From: Paenibacillus turicensis
GTDB lineage: Bacteria > Bacillota > Bacilli > Paenibacillales > Paenibacillaceae
Direction of reading: 5' to 3'
NCBI RefSeq assembly: GCF_017873435.1
Contig: NZ_JAGGKG010000003.1
Location: 281,887 to 345,886, forward strand
Length of the DNA: 64,000 nt
The position numbers and the translations under genes were made by a program. The notes beneath the pieces are model-generated. The model was not told the DNA's origin. It saw only the letters and a program-made list of their open reading frames with translations, and ran no database searches. This document shows, piece after piece, positions 9,247 to 17,697 of the stretch (position 1 is its first letter; each line of letters opens with the position of its first letter).

Positions 9247-11214
9247 ATGGTAAAACAGTTACGGGAGGGCTCTATGAACAGTAGAGTGAATACAAGCAAT
9301 CCTTTGCCGCCAATAAATAATTTGGGGGATAAGACAACTTGGCTTAATGGGCTTGATATCACTAAGCATGATTATCCTTATATAGAATCACTTTTGAGAA
9401 ATAGCTTTAACTTCTGGAAGCAACAAGCTAGTGAGTTATATCAGCTAGAGGGTACCAAGTGGTATATTGCTAATACCACCGGTAAAATCATTCAGGATGA
9501 TTTGCAAGCGCCTTTATTAGAAAAGGACACTCTACTTGTTAGTGAACTCGTTAAACAATGTATTGAACAGCAGACACCTATTACAGAGTATACACAATAT
9601 GCATCTTGGATTGCCCTCCCAATTACTACACGTATCGCTGATGAGCCGTTTGCTGTTTTAGTGTGCTTTTGGGAGAGGAAGCTAGAAGGTCTATCCCCTG
9701 AGTTTATGGTAAAGGTAGGGGCACAGCATTTCCAAAGTTGTTTTTATACTAATTTTGAAAATTTGTTTGTTACTGATTTATTGCAATATGAGAAACAAGC
9801 CAAACGAGATGAAAATCGAAGAGCGGCACTTTTTAAAATTGTTCAAAACCTACATGATAAAATTGATGTGGATTCTGTGCTAGCAGAAACATTTGAACGT
9901 GTGGAAGAGTTGTTCCCATCTGCGTCAATTCAGCTATTTATGTCTCAGGACCACCCAAGCAATGACCCTCGCGTCAAATCTTTGCTGCTCCAAGAAAGCA
10001 ATTCGCTATGTGTACGTGCATATACAGAAGGAACAATATTACAGCGACCACTAGCAGGTGCTGATCATGCCGCTAAAGTGGAGGCTGCAATTCCTTTTGT
10101 AGGAAAACAAGGCATATATGGCGTGTTTCATATGATTGAGTGCTGTGAATTATTTGAAGATTTAGATTTACAGTTAATGAGTATGTTAATTGATACAGCA
10201 GGAATTGCTTTTGAGAATGCAAAGCTTTATGAGCAATCCAATGCACTAGTTGATGAATTAAGATTAATTAATGAGGTCACGAAGCGGTTTAATCAGAGCT
10301 TGCAATTGAACGAGGTTTTTAAATATGCTACAGATGAATTAATGACTATTTTTAAAGCAAAATATTGTTGTATTACACAGGTTGATAAAACCAAAAATAT
10401 AATGGAAGTCATGTCCTGTAATGTTCCATCCCTTGAAAATAATCTATTTCCAGTCGACTATGGCTATAGTGGGCAAGTACATTCCACACGAGAAGCGATC
10501 ATTTTGTATGACTATGCCTCCTACAACCAGATTACCTCTAAATTAATGGAAGAAACCAACTCTCGTTCGCTGATTGCTGCTCCACTCATTACAAGAGGTG
10601 AGGTAAATGGAGTCGTAATGCTGTCTCACACTGAGGAAAACTTCTTTTCATATGACAATTTTAAGCTGCTTCAATTGTTAGCGTCGCATATCGGTCTTGC
10701 TGTTGCTAATGCCTCACTACATGCAGAGGTGCGAAGAATTGCGAACCAGGATATGTTGACTGGATTGTTTGCAAGGCATTTTGTGGATGAGGTCATACAG
10801 GAGCATCAAGGCAAGGATATAAATGGCTCGTTAATTCTCATAGATATTGACCAATTCAAACAAGTAAATGATACTTACGGGCATCAGATTGGTGACAAAA
10901 TTTTAAAACAGGTTTGTACCATTATTAAAAATTCGATTCGTAAAAGTGATATTGCTGCTCGTTGGGGTGGGGAGGAGCTGGCAGTATACCTGCCTGGGGC
11001 AGATGTGTATAATGGGTTTCAAATTGCTGAAGCGATTCGTCTTCGGGTGGCCACAAATACAGAGCCAGCGGTTACTGTATCTTGCGGAATAGCAGATTGG
11101 AGCCATCATGAGCAGACGAGAAGCGTAGAAACATTATTTTATCAAGCGGATATGGCATTATATCATGCGAAAAATAGCGGACGGAATCAATCACAAATGG
11201 CGAAGAGACTGTAA
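9247..11214 (+). CDS. GAF-GAF-GGDEF diguanylate cyclase (YtrP-like)
   Basis: 655 residues, no membrane segment, so a cytosolic sensor-cyclase that would make c-di-GMP from GTP. An unassigned N-terminal region (about 1-190) is followed by two GAF-like domains (about 195-330 and 340-495) and a GGDEF domain (about 500-650). The active-site loop reads RWGGEEL (GGEEL at 574-578). RKSD at 565-568 lies five residues before it, exactly the RxxD inhibitory-site spacing, so product inhibition is expected. The last residue of the motif is Leu rather than Phe. GGAG lies seven bases before the chosen ATG. A GAF-GGDEF gene (ytrP) is also beside rpsD in B. subtilis, so the neighbourhood is conserved. Confidence 0.92.
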   Translation: MVKQLREGSMNSRVNTSNPLPPINNLGDKTTWLNGLDITKHDYPYIESLLRNSFNFWKQQASELYQLEGTKWYIANTTGKIIQDDLQAPLLEKDTLLVSELVKQCIEQQTPITEYTQYASWIALPITTRIADEPFAVLVCFWERKLEGLSPEFMVKVGAQHFQSCFYTNFENLFVTDLLQYEKQAKRDENRRAALFKIVQNLHDKIDVDSVLAETFERVEELFPSASIQLFMSQDHPSNDPRVKSLLLQESNSLCVRAYTEGTILQRPLAGADHAAKVEAAIPFVGKQGIYGVFHMIECCELFEDLDLQLMSMLIDTAGIAFENAKLYEQSNALVDELRLINEVTKRFNQSLQLNEVFKYATDELMTIFKAKYCCITQVDKTKNIMEVMSCNVPSLENNLFPVDYGYSGQVHSTREAIILYDYASYNQITSKLMEETNSRSLIAAPLITRGEVNGVVMLSHTEENFFSYDNFKLLQLLASHIGLAVANASLHAEVRRIANQDMLTGLFARHFVDEVIQEHQGKDINGSLILIDIDQFKQVNDTYGHQIGDKILKQVCTIIKNSIRKSDIAARWGGEELAVYLPGADVYNGFQIAEAIRLRVATNTEPAVTVSCGIADWSHHEQTRSVETLFYQADMALYHAKNSGRNQSQMAKRL

Positions 11215-11232
11215 AAAAATACTAGTTACTAC

Positions 11233-11265
11233 ATTGGACGTTCTAAACTGAACGTTCAATTTTTT
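11233..11265 (+). terminator. Rho-independent terminator after the GGDEF gene
   Basis: TTGGACGTTC / GAACGTTCAA with one G-T pair and a TAAACT loop, followed by seven T. Confidence 0.88.
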
Positions 11266-11336
11266 TATTTTTAGTGCTACAATGAATTAAAGAATTAACC
11301 AATGTTCAAAGTGTATGATTAGGAGGCAGACAAAAA

Positions 11337-12452
11337 ATGAAAGATCCAAGAATAGCTACCTTAGCCCATAATCTTGTTCATTATTCCATCGATCTTGAGC
11401 CAGGTGAAAATGTGTTAGTTGAAATGATTGGTGAGGAATTTGATTTATTAAATGCAATCGTAGAGGAAATCGGAAAAAAGGGCGGCAATCCGTTTGTTGA
11501 GCTTTCTAATCGTGTTGTTCAACGTTCTTTATTAAAATCTGCTTCGGCTGAAGCAATTAAAACATGGGCAGACTATGATCTGATCCGTATGCAAAAGATG
11601 GATGCTTATATCGGTATTCGTGCAGGCTCTAACGTCAATGATTTATCAGATGTACCTGAAGAAAAAATGAAATTGTATAACTCACTTTATTGGCATGCAG
11701 TACATAGTGAGCAACGTGTGAAGAAAACGAAATGGGTAGTTCTCCGTTATCCTAATGCAAGTATGGCTCAGTTAGCTAATATGAGTACTGAAGCCTTCGA
11801 GGATTTTTATTTTGATGTTTGTAATTTAGATTATGCGAAAATGGACAAGGCTCAGGATGCCTTACAGCAGCTTATGGAGCGAACTGATAAAGTAAGAATT
11901 GTGGCGCCGGGCACGGATTTATCCTTTTCAATTAAAGGGATCCCCGCTGTGAAATGCTCAGGCAAACGTAACATTCCTGATGGCGAAGTGTACACTGCAC
12001 CTGTACGCAACTCTATTGAAGGACAAATTAGTTACAATGCTGCGTCTCTATACAACGGTGTTACCTTTGAAAATGTTGTATTTAAATTTGAGCAGGGTAA
12101 AATTGTTGAAGCAACAAGTAATAATACAGAACGAATTAATGAAATTTTGAACTCAGATGAGGGAGCAAGATATATCGGAGAGTTTGCAATTGGTTTCCAT
12201 CCATATATTTTGCATCCGATGAAGGACATTTTGTTTGACGAGAAGATTGCTGGTAGCTTCCATTTCACACCAGGTCAGGCGTATGAAGAAGCGGATAATG
12301 GGAACCGTTCTTCGATCCATTGGGATCTAGTCTTAATTCAGCGTCCTGAGTACGGAGGCGGCGAAATTTATTTTGATGATGTGTTAATTCGAAAAGATGG
12401 AATTTTTGTAATTCCTGAATTGAGTGGTTTAAATCCTGAAAACTTAAAATAG
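11337..12452 (+). CDS. M29 family metalloaminopeptidase (AmpS/PepS type)
   Basis: 371 residues. M29 enzymes are cytosolic two-metal aminopeptidases that trim N-terminal residues from peptides. Expected ligands are visible: Glu217 in NIPDGEVYTAP, Glu282 in YIGEFAIGF, His309 and Tyr316 in GSFHFTPGQAY, and His328 with Asp330 in SIHWDLVLI. An AGGAGG site precedes the ATG. It is followed 83 bp later by the HPr-like gene with no terminator recognised between them, so cotranscription is possible. Confidence 0.94.
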   Translation: MKDPRIATLAHNLVHYSIDLEPGENVLVEMIGEEFDLLNAIVEEIGKKGGNPFVELSNRVVQRSLLKSASAEAIKTWADYDLIRMQKMDAYIGIRAGSNVNDLSDVPEEKMKLYNSLYWHAVHSEQRVKKTKWVVLRYPNASMAQLANMSTEAFEDFYFDVCNLDYAKMDKAQDALQQLMERTDKVRIVAPGTDLSFSIKGIPAVKCSGKRNIPDGEVYTAPVRNSIEGQISYNAASLYNGVTFENVVFKFEQGKIVEATSNNTERINEILNSDEGARYIGEFAIGFHPYILHPMKDILFDEKIAGSFHFTPGQAYEEADNGNRSSIHWDLVLIQRPEYGGGEIYFDDVLIRKDGIFVIPELSGLNPENLK

Positions 12453-12535
12453 GGGAGAAATACCTTGCCTAGATAAGAGTTTCAAGGTATCATAAGATTA
12501 GATTTATTCCAATGTTGATACGGAGGGATTTATGT

Positions 12536-12781
12536 ATGGCTACAAATAATGAAGCGGTAGTTGAAATTGCCCAAATCGCGGGTAAGTTTACTTCCTCAAT
12601 CGTGCTACAAGCAGACAACAAATACATTGATGTGAAAAGTATCTTAGGATTATTCACTACATTGGTAGGTTCACAAAGTTATGAATTGCATGTACATGGA
12701 CCAGACGCAGATGAAGCAAAAGCAGCAGTATCCGCAGCCTTCGCTAAACATGGACTTGATGTAAAAATCGTAGCAGAATAA
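12536..12781 (+). CDS. HPr-family protein lacking the N-terminal strand and the active-site histidine
   Basis: 81 residues. The stretch YIDVKSILGLFTTLV aligns with the HPr/Crh segment around Ser46, the site phosphorylated by HPr kinase. The normal N-terminus with His15 in the HARPA motif is missing: the protein begins MATNNEAVVEIAQ, so Asn stands where His15 would align and the first ~14 residues of HPr have no counterpart. It therefore cannot act as a normal PTS phosphocarrier. By analogy with Crh (which has Gln at this place) it might act through its serine, which is inference. The start follows CGGAGGGATTTATGT; an earlier in-frame Met at 12512 would place that site inside the gene. Confidence 0.82.
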   Translation: MATNNEAVVEIAQIAGKFTSSIVLQADNKYIDVKSILGLFTTLVGSQSYELHVHGPDADEAKAAVSAAFAKHGLDVKIVAE

Positions 12782-12796
12782 CAATGAATGTATGTC

Positions 12797-12831
12797 CAAA
12801 ACTCTCACTTTAATAAGTGAGGGTTTTTTAT
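12797..12831 (+). terminator. Rho-independent terminator after the HPr-like gene
   Basis: AAAACTCTCACTT / AAGTGAGGGTTTT with a TAAT loop (one G-T pair) and a T-run. Confidence 0.88.
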
Positions 12832-12919
12832 ATAACATAAATTCTTGTATTGATATTCATTTTGGTCTAATATTAAGAATAGAGTTGAAGAGTGACGACT
12901 TTGGATTGGGGGGAAAAAC

Positions 12920-13210
12920 ATGACTTCATCTGAATTGCAGGAGCCAATGAGTCTTAAAGCATTAACAATTCTGCAGGAAGATGCTCAAAAAATAGAGAAG
13001 CTAATCGAAGTGCAGATGGAGAACTTGGCCACACGTTATTGTCCTCTCTATGAGGAGGTACTGGATACTCAGATGTATGGCTTCTCCAGACAAGTCGATT
13101 ACGCTATTCGTATTGGTCTTGTTGAGGAATCCGTAGGGAAAAGCTTAATAAGCAAGCTAGAGCGTAATTTGGCTGTGCTTTATGAAGTGATGAATAAAAA
13201 AAAGATGTAG
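12920..13210 (+). CDS. ylaN: YlaN family protein (UPF0358 / DUF1507)
   Basis: 96 residues, matching the B. subtilis YlaN family across its length; the core CPLYEEVLDTQMYGFSRQVD is nearly invariant in the family. Small, helical and cytosolic. Recent work in B. subtilis and S. aureus ties YlaN to iron homeostasis through an interaction with Fur (family knowledge, not visible here). In B. subtilis ylaN lies beside ftsW. Here the antiporter and an Asp23 gene separate it from ftsW. The ATG follows a purine-rich GGGGGGAAAAAC. Confidence 0.93.
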   Translation: MTSSELQEPMSLKALTILQEDAQKIEKLIEVQMENLATRYCPLYEEVLDTQMYGFSRQVDYAIRIGLVEESVGKSLISKLERNLAVLYEVMNKKKM

Positions 13211-13247
13211 CCTATTTTGGGACAGCCCATTAGGTCTATATACAAGT

Positions 13248-13287
13248 GAAGAAGCGTATGCCTCATCGTGGCATACGCTTCTTTTAT
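13248..13287. terminator. Rho-independent terminator, bidirectional
   Basis: GAAGAAGCGTATGCC / GGCATACGCTTCTTT with a short loop and T-rich flanks on both strands, between the convergent ylaN and cax-like genes. Confidence 0.9.
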
Positions 13288-13301
13288 CATATGTGTGTTG
13301 T

Positions 13302-14384
13302 TTATACAAGGTAAAAGGATACGCCTAAAATCGCATATACTGCGATGAGCAATACACCCTCATACCAGTTCGTTTGACCATCTTGAATAATAGACTTCGC
13401 GATGAAAACGGACACGCCAATCGCCGCTAACTCAATCACCGTAAATAAAATATCCATTGGCTTGCCAAATAAATGGCTCACAAATATTAACACTGGAGCA
13501 ACAAATAAAGCAATTTGCAAGCTGCTGCCCACAGCAATTTCAACGGCTGCGCCAATTTTATTTTTCATTGCTAATAAAATCGCCGCGCTATGCTCTGCTG
13601 CGTTCCCTACAATCGCAACGACAAACGCACCTACAAATATTTCGCTTAATCCAAACTTTGCAGTAAATGAATCTAACGTTCCAACCAGCCATTCACTCAC
13701 AAATGCAACCATCGTTGTTGCAATAATCAAATATAAAATTGAGCGTTTTTTTGACCAAGGTGCGTGTTCCTGCTCCTCTTGAGGGTTTTGCCCTGTGGAG
13801 TTAGTTTCCTCTACTTCGTCAGCTAAATAGGTTTTATGCGTAATCATAGAGAAGATTAACCACAATAGATAAGCGACAATGAGTATTCCTGCCACAATTA
13901 AACTAAGAGTGGTGCCATGTTGCTCATTCATCACATGTGTATGTAAAAAGATAGCGGGTACAAATAAGGCGATGATAGCAACAATCATTAGAGAGCCGTT
14001 CATACCAGCTAACGACACATTAAAATGTTGAACTTTATGCTTTAACCCACCGGCAAGCAAGCTTAAACCTAATACAAGTAAAAGGTTTCCGATAATCGAG
14101 CCTGTAATACTTGCCTTTACCATATCAAATAATCCTTCACGTACAAGCATAATCCCAATAATCAATTCAGCAGCATTACCAAACGTAGCATTTAGGAATC
14201 CGCCTAATCGTTGTCCAGCATAATGTGCAACACTTTCTGTTGATTTTCCTAAAAATCCCGCTACAAAGATAACGGCGATGGATGAGATCGCAAACTGTAG
14301 TGTAGGCGACCAATGGGCATAATGTCCAATTGCACTAGCTGCAAAAAATAAAAACATAAGCACAGGAAACCATTTTTTTCTCAT
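13302..14384 (-). CDS. Calcium/proton antiporter (CaCA superfamily, CAX/ChaA type)
   Basis: 360 residues of mostly hydrophobic sequence, about eleven membrane helices. The two inverted repeat signatures are present: FLNATFGNAAELIIGIML near residue 70 and VGNAAEHSAAILLAMKNK near residue 262, with the acidic residues that bind cation. A charged cytoplasmic loop (EEVEETNSTGQNPQEEQEH) separates the halves, as in bacterial CAX proteins. It would export Ca2+ in exchange for protons, as YfkE does in B. subtilis. It is a single gene with a terminator behind it. A separate Ca2+-ATPase is encoded at 30.9 kb. Confidence 0.93.
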   Translation of the reverse strand: MRKKWFPVLMFLFFAASAIGHYAHWSPTLQFAISSIAVIFVAGFLGKSTESVAHYAGQRLGGFLNATFGNAAELIIGIMLVREGLFDMVKASITGSIIGNLLLVLGLSLLAGGLKHKVQHFNVSLAGMNGSLMIVAIIALFVPAIFLHTHVMNEQHGTTLSLIVAGILIVAYLLWLIFSMITHKTYLADEVEETNSTGQNPQEEQEHAPWSKKRSILYLIIATTMVAFVSEWLVGTLDSFTAKFGLSEIFVGAFVVAIVGNAAEHSAAILLAMKNKIGAAVEIAVGSSLQIALFVAPVLIFVSHLFGKPMDILFTVIELAAIGVSVFIAKSIIQDGQTNWYEGVLLIAVYAILGVSFYLV

Positions 14385-14591
14385 GTTCTAACATCCTTAC
14401 CTATAAAATTGAGCATTGATATATTATGCAAAGAGGTTATGATTCATACTTAACTTTAGTATTACATCAATATAACCAACACTTCTGCTGAATATAATAG
14501 ATCAAAAATATATTTTGGTCTACGCATTATATTTGCTTTAACTTGATTAACGTTTTACAATGAGTAATATGAGGTTGAAGGAGGAATGACC

Positions 14592-14954
14592 ATGGCCGAG
14601 CAAATGCAGTTAGAGATCGGAACGATAAAAATTTCTGATGATGTTGTATCCAAAATTGCAGGAATGGCTGCTTTGGAAACACCAGGGATTGCAGCAATGT
14701 CTGGCGGATTATCAGAAGGCTGGGCTAAACGCTTAAGCGGTAAAAACGTTCAAAAAGGCGTTTCAGTTGAGGTAGGTCAATCTGAGGCTGCGATTGATTT
14801 GAGAATTATTGTATTATATGAGACACCTATACATGAAGTATGTCGAATGCTTCAACAAAATGTTCGTGAAGCTGTGGAGAGCATGTCTGGCCTTAGGGTC
14901 GTTGAAGTTAATGTAAAAGTTGAAGGGGTATCCTTTAAAGACGATGAGTTTTAA
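14592..14954 (+). CDS. Asp23/Gls24 family envelope stress protein
   Basis: 120 residues of the Asp23 fold: IKISDDVVSKIAGMAALETPGIAAMSG at the N-terminus and the C-terminal strand VEVNVKVEGVSF. Members are membrane-associated through partners and linked to cell-wall stress, but the molecular role is unclear. The Met at 14592 is preferred because AAGGAGG is 7-8 bases upstream; the Met at 14586 would be almost in contact with that site. A second member of the family is at 54767 in this window. Confidence 0.92.
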   Translation: MAEQMQLEIGTIKISDDVVSKIAGMAALETPGIAAMSGGLSEGWAKRLSGKNVQKGVSVEVGQSEAAIDLRIIVLYETPIHEVCRMLQQNVREAVESMSGLRVVEVNVKVEGVSFKDDEF

Positions 14955-14984
14955 TTTGTAAAAGCTTAAAGTTAAAAACAAAAC

Positions 14985-15026
14985 AAAAAGAGGAATAAAG
15001 CAAATTTGCTTTATTCCTCTTTTTTG
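14985..15026. terminator. Rho-independent terminator, bidirectional
   Basis: A perfect 20-bp inverted repeat beginning AAAAAGAGGAATAAAGC, with almost no loop and T-runs on both strands, between the convergent asp23-like and ftsW genes. Confidence 0.93.
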
Positions 15027-15053
15027 CAGTTCGTAGATAGCATGCTTTTTCAC

Positions 15054-16286
15054 CTATTGAATCCGACTTATTTTAGGTAATGGGGTGCGGCCATCAGTGA
15101 CAACCACTGATTTTGTTTTTTCCTTTTTAACAGAAACCTGCGATACGCGTGAAATGCTAAGCACAATTCCCATCGCTAACATCATCGTGACAAGTGAGGA
15201 GCCACCTGAGCTAATAAACGGCAATGTAACCCCAGTCAGTGGGATCGTTCTTGTCACTCCACCAATATTTATAAAGGCTTGTATCGCAATTAATCCCATA
15301 ATACCGATCCCTGTTAAAGTACCAAAGGCGTCAGGGCAACGTAAAGAAACTAATATCCCTCGCCAAATAAAATATAAGTAAAATAAAATAAACAAAGCTG
15401 TTCCTATAAAGCCAAACTCTTCTCCAATTACTGCAAAAATAAAGTCTGTATGTGGGTTTTTAAGATAATGAAGCTTCTGAATCCCTTGTCCAAAGCCTGT
15501 CCCAGTTAAACCACCATGTCCAATCGAGGTGAGTGATTGAATAAGGTTGTAACCTGTGTCATGAGTATCTTGCCAAGGATCAAGATAGGCTTGAATACGT
15601 CCAAGTTTATAATTAGAACTAACGACCTCAGGCGGATTAATTTTATCCCATAATGCTTTAGCACCTAAAACAATACTAGCTCCTATTATTAACAGTCCAA
15701 TTGACGCCATGATATGCTTGAGATTTGCACCACCAGCAAAAATAATAATGCCGGCCGTAGCAACTAAAATAAAGCAGGATCCTAAATCCGGTTGTCTCAT
15801 AATTAAACCAGCAACAGCTCCGACGATCACCATAACAGGTACAAAACCTGTTTTTAAATCACGGAATCGTTCCCCTTTTTTTGAAATGAGAGCAGATAAA
15901 TATAAGATGGTTGTAATTTTGGCAATCTCTGTAGGTTGAAGCCCGAAACTACCATATCTTAACCAACTACTTGCCCCACCAATAGACCGCGAAAAAGGCA
16001 CGATCATAAGTAATAAAATTGATAAAATGAAAAAAGGTGCAAACAGCTTTTTGAATTTTTGATAAGGAATATTCATTGTAATCAACATGACCAAAAGTCC
16101 AAATCCAGCAAATAAAATTTGGCGTTTTGTATAATACATGGCATCTAATTTTCCAAACACAAAGCTAGAGCTGGAGCTAAACACCATGACAATCCCAAAC
16201 CCGACTAATAAAATTGTTAAAATTAATAGTTGAAAATCGGGGGTTCCACGTCGTAGCTCGGTTTGATTTTGACTTTTTTTATTCAT
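15054..16286 (-). CDS. ftsW: FtsW/SpoVE/RodA (SEDS) family peptidoglycan glycosyltransferase
   Basis: 410 residues, about ten membrane helices. SEDS proteins polymerise lipid II with a partner PBP, and FtsW acts at the division septum. Family signatures: SIGGASSWLRYGSFGLQPTE, the loop HTDFIFAVIGEEFGFIG, and GVTLPFISSGGSSLV near the C-terminus. The start at 16286 (MNKKSQ) follows AGGGGGGGAATTA; the frame runs upstream without a comparable site. FtsW is favoured over SpoVE or RodA because of the nearby ylaN, which neighbours ftsW in B. subtilis. The family call is secure, the subtype less so. Confidence 0.9.
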   Translation of the reverse strand: MNKKSQNQTELRRGTPDFQLLILTILLVGFGIVMVFSSSSSFVFGKLDAMYYTKRQILFAGFGLLVMLITMNIPYQKFKKLFAPFFILSILLLMIVPFSRSIGGASSWLRYGSFGLQPTEIAKITTILYLSALISKKGERFRDLKTGFVPVMVIVGAVAGLIMRQPDLGSCFILVATAGIIIFAGGANLKHIMASIGLLIIGASIVLGAKALWDKINPPEVVSSNYKLGRIQAYLDPWQDTHDTGYNLIQSLTSIGHGGLTGTGFGQGIQKLHYLKNPHTDFIFAVIGEEFGFIGTALFILFYLYFIWRGILVSLRCPDAFGTLTGIGIMGLIAIQAFINIGGVTRTIPLTGVTLPFISSGGSSLVTMMLAMGIVLSISRVSQVSVKKEKTKSVVVTDGRTPLPKISRIQ

Positions 16287-16452
16287 TAATTCCCCCCCTA
16301 AAAGCTCTATGTTCATGATAGTATTTTTAGGGCGCTTGTGCAAGCAAGCTATCTTTTTTTTATGTATCTAGCTACAATATTTATAGAATGACTAGAAGCG
16401 GATAGTTATGGCGTATTTAGCACCAATTTTAAAATAGGAGATGAATGAGTGA

Positions 16453-17622
16453 ATGGATCAAGGGGAATTATTGACGTTATTTCCTGAGATGGTAGAGCAT
16501 CGACGTTATTTGCATCAAAATCCTGAGCTATCATTTACAGAGCGTAATACATCGCAGTTTGTGAAGGACCAACTTGAGCTTTTAGGCTTGCAGGTACAGT
16601 TGATGGAGGGCAGTCATGGACTTTGGACAACCATCGTAGGAGATCAGGCTGGACCAACGGTAGCTTTACGTGCAGATATGGATGCTTTAGAAATACAGGA
16701 TCAAAAGACGTGTGACTATGCATCAAAGGTTAAAGGCGTCATGCATGCGTGCGGTCATGATGGGCATACTGCAACGTTATTAGCCATTGCTAAATATTTT
16801 GTAAAACATAAAGCGAATCTACAGGGGAAAGTAAGACTTATTTTTCAGCCCGCAGAGGAAATCTTTCCGGGTGGGGCAAATGCAATGATACAGGCTGGGG
16901 TTTTAGAAGGGGTGGACGTGATTTATGGTGTGCATTTATGGACACCAATTCCGCTTGGTATCGCTCAAAGTGCACCTGGGCCGTTAATGGCATCTACGGA
17001 TGAATTTGTGATTAGGATTTTAGGTAAAGGTGGGCATGGGGGGATGCCTCATACTACGGTGGACAGTATTGTAGTGGGAGCATCTTTAGTGATGCAGCTA
17101 CAATCAGTGGTAAGCCGAACGGTGGACCCGCTGGATCCCTCTGTCGTTACGATTGGATATTTTACAGGGGGGACAGCACAAAATGTGATTGCGGAGGAAA
17201 GTAAGCTAGGTGGGACTGTGAGATGTTTTGATGAGGATGTACGTGCAACGATTTCACAAAAAGTTCATCAGCTAGCACAGCATACGGCCGAGGCATATGG
17301 TGCGAAGGCACATGTTCAATATACGGAAGGATATCCTTGCTTAGTTAATCATGAAAGTGAGTTTAATCGCTTTATGAGGATTGCTGGTAGTTTATCAGGC
17401 CTAACGGGACAAATGTGTAAGCCTATTATGCCTGCTGAAGACTTTTCCTATTATTTACAGCATATTCCCGGTTGCTTTATATTAGTTGGCGCAGGAAATG
17501 AAGAGAAAGGGTTTATCTATCCACACCATCATCCCAAATTTGATTTTGATGAGGACGCGATGCTCCATGCAGTGGGGCTATTGATCTCACTCACAGAGAG
17601 TTATTTGCAAGAACATGCATAA
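16453..17622 (+). CDS. M20 family amidohydrolase (hippurate/IAA-amino-acid hydrolase type)
   Basis: 389 residues with the M20D layout: catalytic domain, lid, catalytic domain. Metal ligands are visible in MHACGHDGHTATLL (Cys100, His102), QPAEEIFPGG (the Glu pair near 133-134), GVHLW and the C-terminal AEDFSYYL. The Cys ligand replaces the Asp of classical M20 peptidases and marks the amidohydrolase branch, which cleaves N-acyl amino acids. Exact substrate is unknown; N-acetyl-diaminopimelate deacetylase is a close relative but that operon context is absent. It is divergent from ftsW. Confidence 0.92.
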   Translation: MDQGELLTLFPEMVEHRRYLHQNPELSFTERNTSQFVKDQLELLGLQVQLMEGSHGLWTTIVGDQAGPTVALRADMDALEIQDQKTCDYASKVKGVMHACGHDGHTATLLAIAKYFVKHKANLQGKVRLIFQPAEEIFPGGANAMIQAGVLEGVDVIYGVHLWTPIPLGIAQSAPGPLMASTDEFVIRILGKGGHGGMPHTTVDSIVVGASLVMQLQSVVSRTVDPLDPSVVTIGYFTGGTAQNVIAEESKLGGTVRCFDEDVRATISQKVHQLAQHTAEAYGAKAHVQYTEGYPCLVNHESEFNRFMRIAGSLSGLTGQMCKPIMPAEDFSYYLQHIPGCFILVGAGNEEKGFIYPHHHPKFDFDEDAMLHAVGLLISLTESYLQEHA

Positions 17623-17697
17623 TTTTCCTCTTTTTTTCTCAATCTAATCATAAACTAGGGAGACACGACCTAGTATTTATATCAGGGTTGGGAGTGA

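Noticed and set aside
13402..13782. Plus-strand 126-codon frame opposite the Ca2+/H+ antiporter
   Set aside because: Shadow of the antiporter coding sequence: Thr/Asn/Ala-rich translation with no start signal.
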